From Peronospora farinosa (taxonomy: Eukaryota; Oomycota; Peronosporomycetes; Peronosporales; Peronosporaceae), in assembly GCA_947646735.1 (NCBI GenBank), contig CANTFK010000017.1, positions 62,001 through 126,000 of the forward strand: a DNA stretch of 64,000 nt. Reading direction: 5' to 3'. Under the pieces are notes generated by a model that saw nothing but the letters and a program-made list of their open reading frames with translations, was not told the origin of the DNA and ran no database searches. Shown here piece by piece: positions 55,596 through 64,000 of the stretch. Numbering within the stretch: the first letter of the stretch is position 1; every line of letters begins with the position of its first letter. The position numbers were made by a program, and so were the translations under genes.

Positions 55596-56637
55596 CTATT
55601 TTCGCAGCGCTGCAAACTCTTGAAACATCTTTTTCGCGTCAGCGTTACCCATGAGATCATCTCGCGTAGGTTTACGTTCGTATGTGGCCTCAAAGTCAAT
55701 GCGCCACTGCGCAAGAGCCTGTTCTACCCGCTTTAACTTTTTAGCGCGTGTCTCGTAGACAGTTTCCACGGGCACGCTGTCTAAGATGGGCTGGCAAAGA
55801 ACGCTCATAATGTCTTGTTTGTCTACAGTCCCATCAGCAAGTTTCGTCATCTGCAGACATACCCTTAGCATACTACTAGCAGCTCTTCATCCCTTTACGT
55901 TGTGTACTTCTTACCTTAACTAGCTTTTGCTCAGTACCCGCTCCGCCAAGCGGAATCAATAGTCCTCCACCAGGTCTAACGTACTCCAAAAACCTATCTG
56001 CTTCAGCTTTGGTCTCGACAGCAACACCGACATGGACGCAATTGTACGGGTGATCAGACGGCAGACCAAGGTCCTTTTTACCAGTACTCAGCAGGATCTT
56101 GGTCTGCTTGTCGGCTACCTCTTTGCCTAGACTGCGTTGTAAGTTCTCTTTTGAGAACGCCACAAGTTCCGGGACAATATCTACCCCTGTAACGTGACCC
56201 AATGGACCCACCAAATGCACCATAGCAGCCACGAGGATCCCCGAGCCGGAACCCACGTCCACCGCTGTCATTCCTGGCTGAAGGTGCGGCTCCAGCAGCC
56301 TCAGTACCTGTGCGTGTTGCTGAGGAGTGGAAATGGTAGCTACAGTACCAATCTTTAATGGACGATTAGCATATCGATCACTTGAGTCTCGAACTGCCGG
56401 CATCACGAAATCTCCACGGTCCACCTGTCTTAGCACAGCCTCAAGTCGTGAGCCAGCAGCCACCAGATTCGTCCGGACCAAACTGTCTATCAACGCAGTG
56501 TGTGAATCACCCCCAATTTGATGCCCGATACTTGTACTCACTAGCAGATCGTCAGAAATGCCATTTAATACGCTGAAAAGACGACATTTGACGCTTGCAC
56601 GCAACGAGCTCCAAGACCGGAGTAACAACCATGTCAT
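55596..56637 (-). CDS. PCMT1: Protein-L-isoaspartate O-methyltransferase with a C-terminal extension
   Basis: Repairs isoaspartyl residues in aged proteins using S-adenosylmethionine. It is 325 residues in two exons, 56637-55915 and 55850-55596. The catalytic part has LIDSLVRTNLVAAGSRLEAV, VDRGDFVMP, TVATISTPQQHAQVLRLLEP, the SAM motif AVDVGSGSGILVAAM and VGVAVETKAEADRFLEYVRP with GGGLLIPLGG. The N-terminus (MTWLLLRSWSSLRASVKCRL) is basic and could target mitochondria. Exon 2 adds about 84 residues not found in ordinary PCMTs: a helical segment (YETRAKKLKRVEQALAQWRI) ending FEATYERKPTRDDLMG, which recalls the F-x-x-x-x-GRxPT-x-x-D motif of Sld2/RECQL4 and FAM13 proteins. Confidence 0.9.
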
Positions 56638-57042
56638 TTTGATACAATAATGCTCAAAAATTGTGATGATGCTATATTAATTGATACGAAATTTGGGAAA
56701 TAGTCAGTCACACTTTAAGATGGACACTTAAAATGGCCATGCACACGTGAGTTTGTCGTTTGTTCGGACGTTCTGAGTTTGCGATAACCTCTCTCTTATT
56801 TTCATTATACCCATATCTGATTCAACATGCGGTAACGCTAACGTCAGTAGATTTCAATACGCGAGACAGGACACAAAGGGCGTAGCCCCACACCTTTCTC
56901 ATCGCGGCACATACCACCAGCATGTTCAGCGTCATGGGAGTAACAAAAGAGTGCGTAATTGATTTTTGTCATTCTCGAATTCGTATCTAAATTGGGAGTA
57001 TTTCAGAGACATTTTCATTGCTACAATCAAAATGATAGGAAC
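56638..57042. other. Divergent intergenic stretch
   Basis: About 400 bases between the PCMT start (minus) and the hydrolase start (plus). AT-rich; no gene or repeat recognised. Probably both promoters. Confidence 0.45.
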
Positions 57043-58281
57043 ATGTTATTGACTGCAGCCGCTGCGTTAATCTCTGGCTGCGCTTTAGTAGCAACTAGAG
57101 GCCTCAGAAGCTCTCGCACTATTCCACATCGACGCATTGTCGCTGGCAATTCGGAGCTAAACGAGTTCATGGCGCGTGTAAGTAAAAAATGGGTTCAAAA
57201 AGGACACGTATCTTATGGTATCCTTACTTGTTATTCTTGACGTTATTAGGCTCTACAACCCTTGCTGGATCAATATACTCCAACGTGGTGGACCAATTCG
57301 CACATTCAGTGTTTTCTGACCTTTTTAGTACGTCAATTTCCCATCAAGTATCAGAGAGATGTACTTATTCTCAAAGACGGAGGACAAGCATCTCTGGACT
57401 GGGCCTTAGAGTCTTCTGTGGTCATGAACGTGCCATTGGATCACGACTCACCCATTGTAATTATCATGCACGGACTTGTGGGTTGCAGTGAGAGCATGCG
57501 TTCCTTATGTGCCGAAGCTCTGGCACATGGATATCGCCCCGTGGTGTTTAATAAACGAGGTCATGGAGGGCTGAAACTATCTACGCCAAAGCTGCAACAG
57601 TTTGGCTGTGTACAGGATCTGATAGAGGCCATTGCTCACGTGGAGAGACATTTCCCTGACAGTGAACTATTCGGCATTGGCTGCTCAGCTGGAGCGGGTC
57701 TGCTGTGCAGTTACTTGTGTGAGCTTGGTGACAAGTCGCGCCTTCGTGCTGGAGTGCTGATTTCGCCGGGTTACAACGCCTTTGAACTGTTTTGTCATGG
57801 CAAGATCCACCCCGTCTACGATTTTCTCATGACTTTCACGCTCAAGTCGTTCCTGTGGCGTCATAGAAGTGAACTGAGTGACGTTATTGACGTGGCAGGC
57901 GCTCTGCGAGCTACCAGTATTCGGGAATTTGATCAGCACGTGTACATGAAGATGCACGGATATGGTGACCTAGAGTCGTACTGGAGAGTAAACAACCCCA
58001 TGCGAGATGTGGACAACCTCAAGATGCCACTACTCTGCATTAACGCACTGGACGATCCTGTGTGCACCAAGGAGACGATTCCATACGACGTGTTCGGTAC
58101 GAAGCCCAAAGCCATGCTGTTGACCACAGGGGAGGGAAGTCACTGCGCTTTCTTTGAGGGCAATTTCCAACTCAAGTCATGGTGTGATACTGCTGCTATG
58201 GTGTACCTCGACCGCCTTCGGGAGTTTGAAAACATTTCAGAGACAAGCGTGGACATTCTTAGTGCTGTTGCTACAGCTTAG
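57043..58281 (+). CDS. ABHD1/ABHD3-type alpha/beta hydrolase
   Basis: Membrane-anchored serine hydrolase of the YheT/ABHD1/ABHD3 family, 388 residues in two exons, 57043-57177 and 57250-58281. The N-terminus MLLTAAAALISGCALVATRG is one membrane helix. Then come YTPTWWTNSHIQCFLTFLVR (the family's P-x-W...H-x-Q-T), DSPIVIIMHGLVGCSESMRS (oxyanion HGL), VVFNKRGHGGLKLSTPK (NxRG), the nucleophile elbow GIGCSAGAGLL (G-x-S-x-G type), the acid in CINALDDPVC and the histidine in TTGEGSHCAFFEG. Family members cut medium-chain or oxidised phospholipids; the substrate here is inferred only. Confidence 0.9.
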
Positions 58282-58833
58282 AAAAGCAGAAGGTCGCGTC
58301 ATTATATCGTGTTGACCTCAATTCTGATACAGACCCGTGTTGACCTTAATTTTGATACATTTTCATATCAACGGTGCTAGTTGTTACTACTGCCAACAAC
58401 TGCTCACTTGGCTGACAAGCTCAGGGCGTAAATGGTGTCGAAGACGAGCAACTCACCCAACTGAAGACGACTGAAACCTTGAGCATTATCGGCGATCCGT
58501 TGTTATCGGCACGTGAGGCGATCAATCTAAAGCTGCACAAGATAAAGACTGATGCTCAACACTTGTCGGCTATACACGGCGAGGCAATCAGAATGCTGTT
58601 GAGGATTCGAAGAACCGTAAATTGCAGCACACAATTTGGTCGTCTACTTTGCCGTCAACCTCTTCCATCGTGTTGAAGAATCACCACCGTGAATGATCGA
58701 GTATATGAGTGCGTGCGTAGATGATCAACAGGTAGTGATTGATAGACAGAAATTTGGATTCAGGAAGCTCACACTTGCGAGTTAGAACATGGAAACACCT
58801 TCAGCAAAAAGTTATGCCTTATTCGCACGCACA
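58282..58833. repeat. Convergent intergenic stretch with a near-perfect 22-bp direct repeat
   Basis: Two copies of a 22-base unit beginning GTGTTGACC and ending TGATAC lie at 58309-58330 and 58337-58358. They differ at two positions, both C in the first and T in the second. The remaining sequence to the next gene has only short frames. It may be a scar of a mobile element, or simply the 3' flank of the hydrolase gene. Confidence 0.45.
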
Positions 58834-59772
58834 CTAATCCTCGAAGTCGATACCGGGGCACATCTTTTGCTTCACTACTGCTCCTGGAATTGGCTTTATA
58901 CCACCGATGAAGAACATTGGTGCTGCTTGTTTAGTTCGGGGAGAAACGATCGGCGTCCATGGACGACCAAAATGTTCTTCAGCATCTTTCAGTGAGGCCT
59001 GTATCTCTAGCGTCCATGGAATTTCACTCAATACTCCATGCAGCGGGTCATCCTCGCCATGTTTCATCGCGTGTTGACCCCATTCTTGCTCGTCGACAAA
59101 AGTCTGACTCGGAATATCCGCCCAAAATTCACTTCCAGGAGCCGAGAGGTAGTCAATTGTCTTTAGTAATTCAGAAATGCTCAAGCGCTCGATATACGGG
59201 AGCACTCCTTCCATGATCCAGAACGTAGGCATTGTTGGATTAAAGTCGTGACCCATTAGATTAGCCTCCAGTCCTGCCTCAGCCAAATTCAAGACGATGC
59301 AGTCAACACTATGAGCTACAAGTGGTGCATGCAATTCCTTCATCACCTCTGCCTTGTGTTCAAACACGGCACTACTTTGATCTACTTCTAAAACGTGACA
59401 ACCGCGGAGTGATCCTAGACGGTAGGCTCGAGCATCGAGTCCTGCACCAAGAATCACAATTTGGAGGATGCGAGAGTCGCGATGATGAAGAGCTTCGTCA
59501 AGATAACGGGTGCGAATCGCAATCAAGTTTTCCGGGAACGCGTATAGTTTGCGAAGCACCTCGTTTACAAATGTTTCAATCTCCGGCTGCTTCTTTCGGG
59601 TAAGCGGTTCAGCAAAGGGGTCATGGATGATCCGATCATTTCGAGCACTTTCAACTGCCCGGAAGTAAGTCGTCACGAAACCCATCCACGCTGCAAAAGC
59701 ATCGTCCGCAAGAGAAGACTCTTCTTGGACTAATGGCAGGGAAAACGTAGCAGGTTTCATTTCGTTTGGCAT
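58834..59772 (-). CDS. SAM-dependent methyltransferase, LCMT/PPM-like family
   Basis: Single-exon protein of 312 residues. The pattern is of the leucine carboxyl methyltransferase-like family common in bacteria (TIGR00027 type): ARNDRIIHDPFAEPLTRKKQ near the N-terminus, AIRTRYLDEAL, the SAM loop VILGAGLDARAYRLGSLRG, the acidic strand end VLEVDQSSAVFEHKAEVMKE and FWIMEGVLPYIERLSISELL. The substrate is not known. Absence of introns and closeness of the motifs to bacterial proteins make a bacterial origin possible, but many genes here lack introns too. The alternative is a eukaryotic LCMT1/2 relative; the N-terminal DPFAE-type motif favours the bacterial group. Confidence 0.85.
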   Translation of the reverse strand: MPNEMKPATFSLPLVQEESSLADDAFAAWMGFVTTYFRAVESARNDRIIHDPFAEPLTRKKQPEIETFVNEVLRKLYAFPENLIAIRTRYLDEALHHRDSRILQIVILGAGLDARAYRLGSLRGCHVLEVDQSSAVFEHKAEVMKELHAPLVAHSVDCIVLNLAEAGLEANLMGHDFNPTMPTFWIMEGVLPYIERLSISELLKTIDYLSAPGSEFWADIPSQTFVDEQEWGQHAMKHGEDDPLHGVLSEIPWTLEIQASLKDAEEHFGRPWTPIVSPRTKQAAPMFFIGGIKPIPGAVVKQKMCPGIDFED

Positions 59773-60138
59773 TCAGTCAGGAAAAACTGTAATGGAATCC
59801 ATAACTACTTAAACGGCCGCACATTCCCATACTTTGTGAGATAAGCTGATGAATGTTGTTGGACGTACCACGTCGCAAGTAAGCCAGTACTTCAGGTCGG
59901 ATTGCTCTGCTCTTCCATCCTCAAACAGTTTTTTTAAATGATGAACAATCGCATTTTGATGCATCTCGTTGTGGTGGTTTCAATGCTTCCTCGCCTTGTA
60001 GTCGCTCGTATTTTTAGCCTTACATGAGAAAATGGAGAAGAGTACTCAACGGTAAAACGAAACCACGACCGTACTTCATATCCGTCACAAGGTATCATTG
60101 TTTGATTCTCCAGGACAGCCTTTGTATCTGCAGTTAAA
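59773..60138. other. Divergent intergenic stretch
   Basis: About 365 bases between the methyltransferase start and the first HhH gene. No recognised element; probably both promoters. A splice acceptor-like CTCCAG near 60111 leaves open an additional 5' exon for the HhH gene. Confidence 0.4.
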
Positions 60139-61279
60139 ATGCTTGGTATGATTGGCGATGAGCAGCGGAAGTCCATCTCGCGTGAAGTTTGCATGCGAAG
60201 TGAGCTTATTCAACCGAAGGTAGGTTTTGATTTGAACCGACACGCATTTATTCGCGCTAACTACTATGTTTTTCATGTGATGGTAGACCATCAACGATGT
60301 TTCAACTGACATCAAAGAAGTAGCATCAGCATACACTGGCAATGAAGAAGCTGAAAAAAGAGGGGTCAAGCGAGATCACCCAGCGATTGCAGGAACTACC
60401 GATGTCAACACCGAACTTCATACGGTCGTTCAGTGCACGGACGGAAATCTTGAACAGGAAACGTCGATGGACTTGAAGGAAGATGAGGTTGTTGACGAGC
60501 GCACTGCAACAGACGATAAAAAGAATGAAGATAGAGACGAAGGACCGCCGCGAAAGCTATCACGTTTGGCAGAAGATGTTTGCAAGAAGCCAGCGGCTGT
60601 GCCTTCAAACCAAGTTGTTGTGGACGCATTTTTGGACTTTGGAGACCAGGAACTTCACCACGGACTAACAGGTCAAGGTGTCACTCATTTACGAGCAGCA
60701 CGTTCAATTCGTGACCATCCTTGCGCCATTACTTCTGAGATCGACGCACGTGACGTTCCTTTGGTGGGAGCAAAAATGGCTACCCAAGTCGAACAGATTT
60801 TGAACTCGAACGGACTGGAGGATCAAGCAGTGTGTTCAGAGGTGAGCAAACTCGCGGTGACGAAGCACACGCCAGTACATGAGGAACTTGTGAAGCATGA
60901 ACACTACCATACGGCTGCGAATGTCGAAAGCGATGGGATATGTGAGCAAGGAAGTGATAGCCATGAGTGCCCTGATACCCTGCCAAGTAAGAAAGCCCGT
61001 AGCAAGCTCGCTCAAGTTGATGAAAACCTTAATGACGCGCTTTCAGCGCATGTGGAAGTGGAACCTGCAAATGCCACTGGTGAAGAAACAGCTTTTGATC
61101 ATGCTACTCATTGTCTTCATGATGCTGCCGAGTCAGTGGCAAGTGGCAGCGTCGGGAAAGCTATAGGTTGCATCGGAGAAATGGTATCGACCTTTGTCAA
61201 CGATAAGGTAGGGCTCAAATTGGCGGACGACAATACTACGGATGATGACGAAGAGAACGACTGGCCGCTTAGGTTATAG
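60139..61279 (+). CDS. Protein with one Pol beta-like helix-hairpin-helix domain
   Basis: A 357-residue protein in two exons, 60139-60219 and 60287-61279. Residues 135-204 form one domain that aligns with the N-terminal 8-kDa domain of DNA polymerase beta (HHH_8-type): NQVVVDAFLDFGDQELHHGL, then GVTHLRAARSIRDHPCAITS and VPLVGAKMATQVEQIL, the last being the hairpin P-x-V-G-x-K-x-A. The lysine equal to Pol beta Lys68 is kept, but the Lys72 position is a glutamine (Q194). The segments before and after are acidic and disordered, ending DDDEENDWPLRL. It is the upstream neighbour of a four-domain paralogue, 226 bases apart, same strand. DNA binding is inferred. Confidence 0.78.
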
Positions 61280-61505
61280 CTAAACAAGCCTCAAAGAGCA
61301 ATACATGACGAGTTGAAGCAACCTCAAGGCAGTTGGAACCTGCACGTCTCACAATTTGTCTCGTTTCTCAAAACCTTCTTTGTGTACTTGTCTCGATTGA
61401 TGTAGGAGCTAACGGGAACATCTTGACGCCTACGTCTCAGTACATCGAACTGACAGTGTATTTCATTATTCGTTTTGCAGCAAGAAAGCCTTTGGTAGAG
61501 TCATC

Positions 61506-63202
61506 ATGGCTGACGCAGAGACAGCAAACGCAGTGTACGCCCAAATTGGGAAGATGCGAGAGATTGCGAAGAAAAAACAAATCAATGTCCCCGAGGTTAG
61601 TTCCACCACATGCATGTAGTGTCAACCCAACGGGTATCTGAATATTATGTTGAATAGAACGCGTACATGGCTACGATCGATATTGCTACGGCACTTGTTG
61701 CATCAAACGGGGATGAAGAGGTACTTAGTACTGTCATCGTTGTAGCAAAAGCGGATGCTTCATTTGAAATTGTTTCGTAGTCTGCCTTGTTGAAGATACA
61801 GGCAAAACTTGGTCGCAACAAACGAGCTCTTCCACCGGAATCGAAGCAAAGTTTGAAGAAAATGAAAATGGGTGGTGAAAACGGTGGCAAGAACGTTGGA
61901 CAGACTTCAGATTATGCAGGACTGAAGGATCAAGAAGAGTCGGTCGCTCCCCACAAGACGATTCGGCTGGTCGAAGAAGCTCGTGAGAAAAAAGCTGTAA
62001 ATCCTGCGAACCAGAAGATCGTGGATGCCTTTGCCAATTATGGCGAGGAACAACTTGATCGCGGACATACTGGCAAAGGGGTGTCGCATTTGCGAGCTGC
62101 AATCCACATTCGTGACCATCCAGATGCCATTACGTCTGCTCGGCAGGCCCGTGCTGTTCCTATGGTAGGTGACAAACTAGCGTCTCAAATTGAAGAAGTA
62201 CTTGCGACGGGGAAGTTTAAAGATGAGACTTCCGATCAAAATGTCGGCACGGATGTTGAAAACCACCAGCGACCCGAGTTGGTCGTTGAGATTTACAAAA
62301 CTAAAGCCAAGTGTCCCGAGAACCAGGTGTTGGTGGATGAGTTGGCGAAATTTGGTGAGCATGAACTCTACTTTGGTAGTTCGGGCAAAGGAACGAGCCA
62401 CCTTCGTGCAGCACGTGAGATTCAACTTAGCGATCAAGTTATCAAGTCGGGGTCAACAGCTCGAACGAGTATCCCGCTAGTTGGTGATGTGATAGCTGAC
62501 AAAATTGACCAGATCTTGGAGCATGGACGTATCGTGAAGGACACCGGTGAAACTACAGGATCAAAAAGTTACTCGCGCGGTAGCGGTGGTGGTTACACGC
62601 AAGCTCCAATTGTGCACGACTTGCGCGAGAAACCTGCCGTATGCAAGGAAAACCAGCCCGTTGTCGATGCTTTGGTTGACTACGGTGAGAGTCATTTATA
62701 CTCAGGACACAGAGGCAAAGGAATTTCGCACCTGCGAGCTGCTCAAAACATTCGAGATTCCGAGATAGTTGTGAAATCGGGACAGCAAGCCAGCAAGGAG
62801 ATCGGTATGGTGGGAAGACGCATTGCTGCCAAGGTCGACCAGATCCTTGAGCAGGGTCATGCTGACAGCGATGAAGATTATGAGTACGACCCAGAAGATC
62901 AAGAGGAAGAAGGAACTGAATATGGTGAGGTTGAGCGAGACTCGGTGGTGCCGCCTATTGTGCAAGACGTTACCGGCAAGCCTGCTGAAGTTGAAAGTAA
63001 TCAATATTTGGTGGACGCCCTTGTGGAATATGGTGAAGAGGAACTCTACAAACGCCACACTGGTCGAGGCACGGCTTTTTTGCGTGCTGCACGCCGTCTC
63101 CGCGATACCGATTTTGCGGTGAGTAACGGAGAAGAAGCAAAAGCGCTCGGACGCATTAGCGACAAGGTTGCGGATTACATTGACACCATTGTGCCGAATT
63201 AA
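61506..63202 (+). CDS. Protein with four tandem Pol beta-like HhH lyase-type domains
   Basis: A 524-residue protein in three exons, 61506-61595, 61658-61720 and 61781-63202. A helical N-terminus (VYAQIGKMREIAKKKQINVP) precedes four repeats of about 70 residues at 128-197, 232-302, 342-412 and 458-524, with linkers of about 35-45 residues. Each repeat runs NQ-x-x-VD, then Y/FGE-x-x-L, GKG-x-SHLRAA, IRD, SG and VG-x-x-IA-x-K-x-DQIL-x-x-G, as in the 8-kDa domain of Pol beta/lambda. Lys72 of Pol beta, the Schiff-base nucleophile for dRP lyase, corresponds to Q187, K292, K402 and Y517. There is no nucleotidyltransferase domain. Linker 2 is Gly/Ser-rich (SRGSGGGYT) and linker 3 acidic (DSDEDYEYDPEDQEEE). 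A nuclear DNA-end or AP-site binding role is inferred. The family name is by alignment from memory. Confidence 0.8.
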
Positions 63203-63348
63203 TTCTCTTGGGTGTGGCGTCTTGGACGCAGAAGTTGCTGTACCAGCATCAGCACCATGAAGACGCTAGTTGATTGTCAAGTATAGCTGAGAAGAACTTG
63301 GTGACTTCTACGTCATTAGCATTCGTATACCAGTTTTTTTGCAATGAA
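63203..63348. other. 3' flank of the HhH gene
   Basis: About 150 bases after the HhH gene stop with no recognised feature, up to the possible end of the convergent minus-strand gene. Confidence 0.4.
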
Positions 63349-64000
63349 TCACTGTATCTGTTGTATTGATTCGGATCTGCAATGCTTTGTTCTGGCTTGA
63401 GCTCTGTAGCGACAGCAGCTCACAAGTACATTAAAGACAGAAGATGAAATGAGCTGACCATGCAAAATAAATTGGCTTACGATATATACGGGAAAGTATC
63501 GGAGCCTCACAACAGTACCTACACCGTTGGCTCCAAAACTGTAGCGGACGACGGAACTGGATTCAGTGATCTTGTCTGCTGTGCAAGCGAGCGTTGCGCC
63601 TCTTCTTTCTCCTTGGATGAAGACCACTTCTCTTTCTTACTCACAAGCAATCCCGTTTTTTTTGCCTGGCGTGACGGGAGGTTGGCTGCTAGAAGCTACG
63701 TTAGTAGCTGTCTTTTCCTTTGTGTTCACACCACTGTTTTCCTTACCGGTCGTGCTTTGCAGCTGCATTTCCTTCACTGATGCAAGTCGAGGTTTGCGAG
63801 CACTTGCAGTCCCTTTTGTCTGAGCAGGAGGTGCCGACCATGCTCGACGGTCGGACATCTGTCCATTCTTGGGTGCAAAACTGGATTCAACAGTCAGTGG
63901 TGGCAATGGACCAGTGTACGGAGTATAGCTAAAGTGAGCACGCGATGCCTTGTCAGCAGCAGCAGCCGTTTCCGTCGGAGTCTTAAGGACCAGCGTCGAT
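63349..64000 (-). CDS. 3' part of an unknown protein, 5' end beyond the window
   Basis: An open frame of about 120 codons enters from the right edge on the minus strand, polar and Pro/Ser/Lys-rich: HFSYTPYTGPLPPLTVE, RRAWSAPPAQTKG, a KEN tripeptide (STTGKENSGVN) and QPPVTPGKKNG. Unspliced it ends at 63637. A consensus donor GTGAGTAAG just before that stop can be joined to an AG at 63579 by a 66-nt intron, giving GIASDKITESSSVVRYSFGA and a frame that runs to 63349. The second alternative is preferred but not proven. KEN can be an APC/C degron in cell-cycle proteins, but one tripeptide in a disordered tail is weak evidence. No family recognised. Confidence 0.45.

Noticed and set aside
61734..62102. 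Minus-strand frame opposite the four-repeat HhH gene
   Set aside because: Antisense of the strongly conserved repeats; no independent support.

Overview
The window looks like a gene-dense piece of an oomycete nuclear genome, most likely Peronosporales (Phytophthora or a downy mildew). The reasons are intron-poor genes with short introns of about 45-100 nt and frequent GTACGT or GTRAGT donors, very short and often divergent intergenic spaces, a tandem Myb/SANT-like protein, and a repeat-zinc-finger protein of a type annotated in oomycetes. The species cannot be fixed from sequence alone. No rRNA, complete tRNA, CRISPR array or intact transposon was seen.

Layout, left to right. 1-10 kb: a NEK kinase (cut by the window edge), an MFSD1-like lysosomal transporter and the RNA-surveillance factor NRDE2, all on the minus strand. 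10-20 kb: a double Myb/SANT-like protein, a conserved protein of unknown function, a full-length CAMTA transcription factor with 8 exons, mitochondrial ribosomal protein mL40, and an unknown protein with a PAM2-like poly(A)-binding-protein motif. 20-23 kb: a gene-poor stretch with GC-rich palindromic repeats and a 12-bp minisatellite. 23-34.8 kb: TFIIH subunit TFB4, tryptophan synthase alpha chain, RAD54 divergent from a large PPR protein, and an SLC17-type transporter. 34.9-44.7 kb: kinesin-5 divergent from the DEAD-box helicase DDX56/DBP9, then a cationic amino acid transporter divergent from proteasome ATPase RPT4. 45-51 kb: an EYA phosphatase, RNase H2 subunit C, a small coiled-coil protein and a sugar transporter. 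51-59.8 kb: a seven-repeat CCCH protein, spliceosome factor CCDC12/Cwf18, cyclin H, a protein-isoaspartate methyltransferase with an extra C-terminal domain, an ABHD1/3-type hydrolase and an LCMT-like methyltransferase. 60-63.2 kb: two adjacent genes built from helix-hairpin-helix modules that resemble the 8-kDa lyase domain of DNA polymerase beta, with no polymerase domain. The end of the window holds the 3' part of another minus-strand gene.

Most of the set is housekeeping: transcription and repair (TFB4, cyclin H, RAD54, RNase H2C), RNA processing (NRDE2, DDX56, CCDC12), mitosis (NEK, kinesin-5), protein turnover and repair (RPT4, PCMT) and transport. The most unusual locus is the tandem pair of HhH-repeat genes at 60139-63202. 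One protein carries four copies of the module and the neighbour one copy, and only some copies keep the lysine equivalent to the Schiff-base nucleophile of Pol beta. Exon coordinates were placed by hand from splice consensus, reading frame and similarity, and most were checked for phase consistency.
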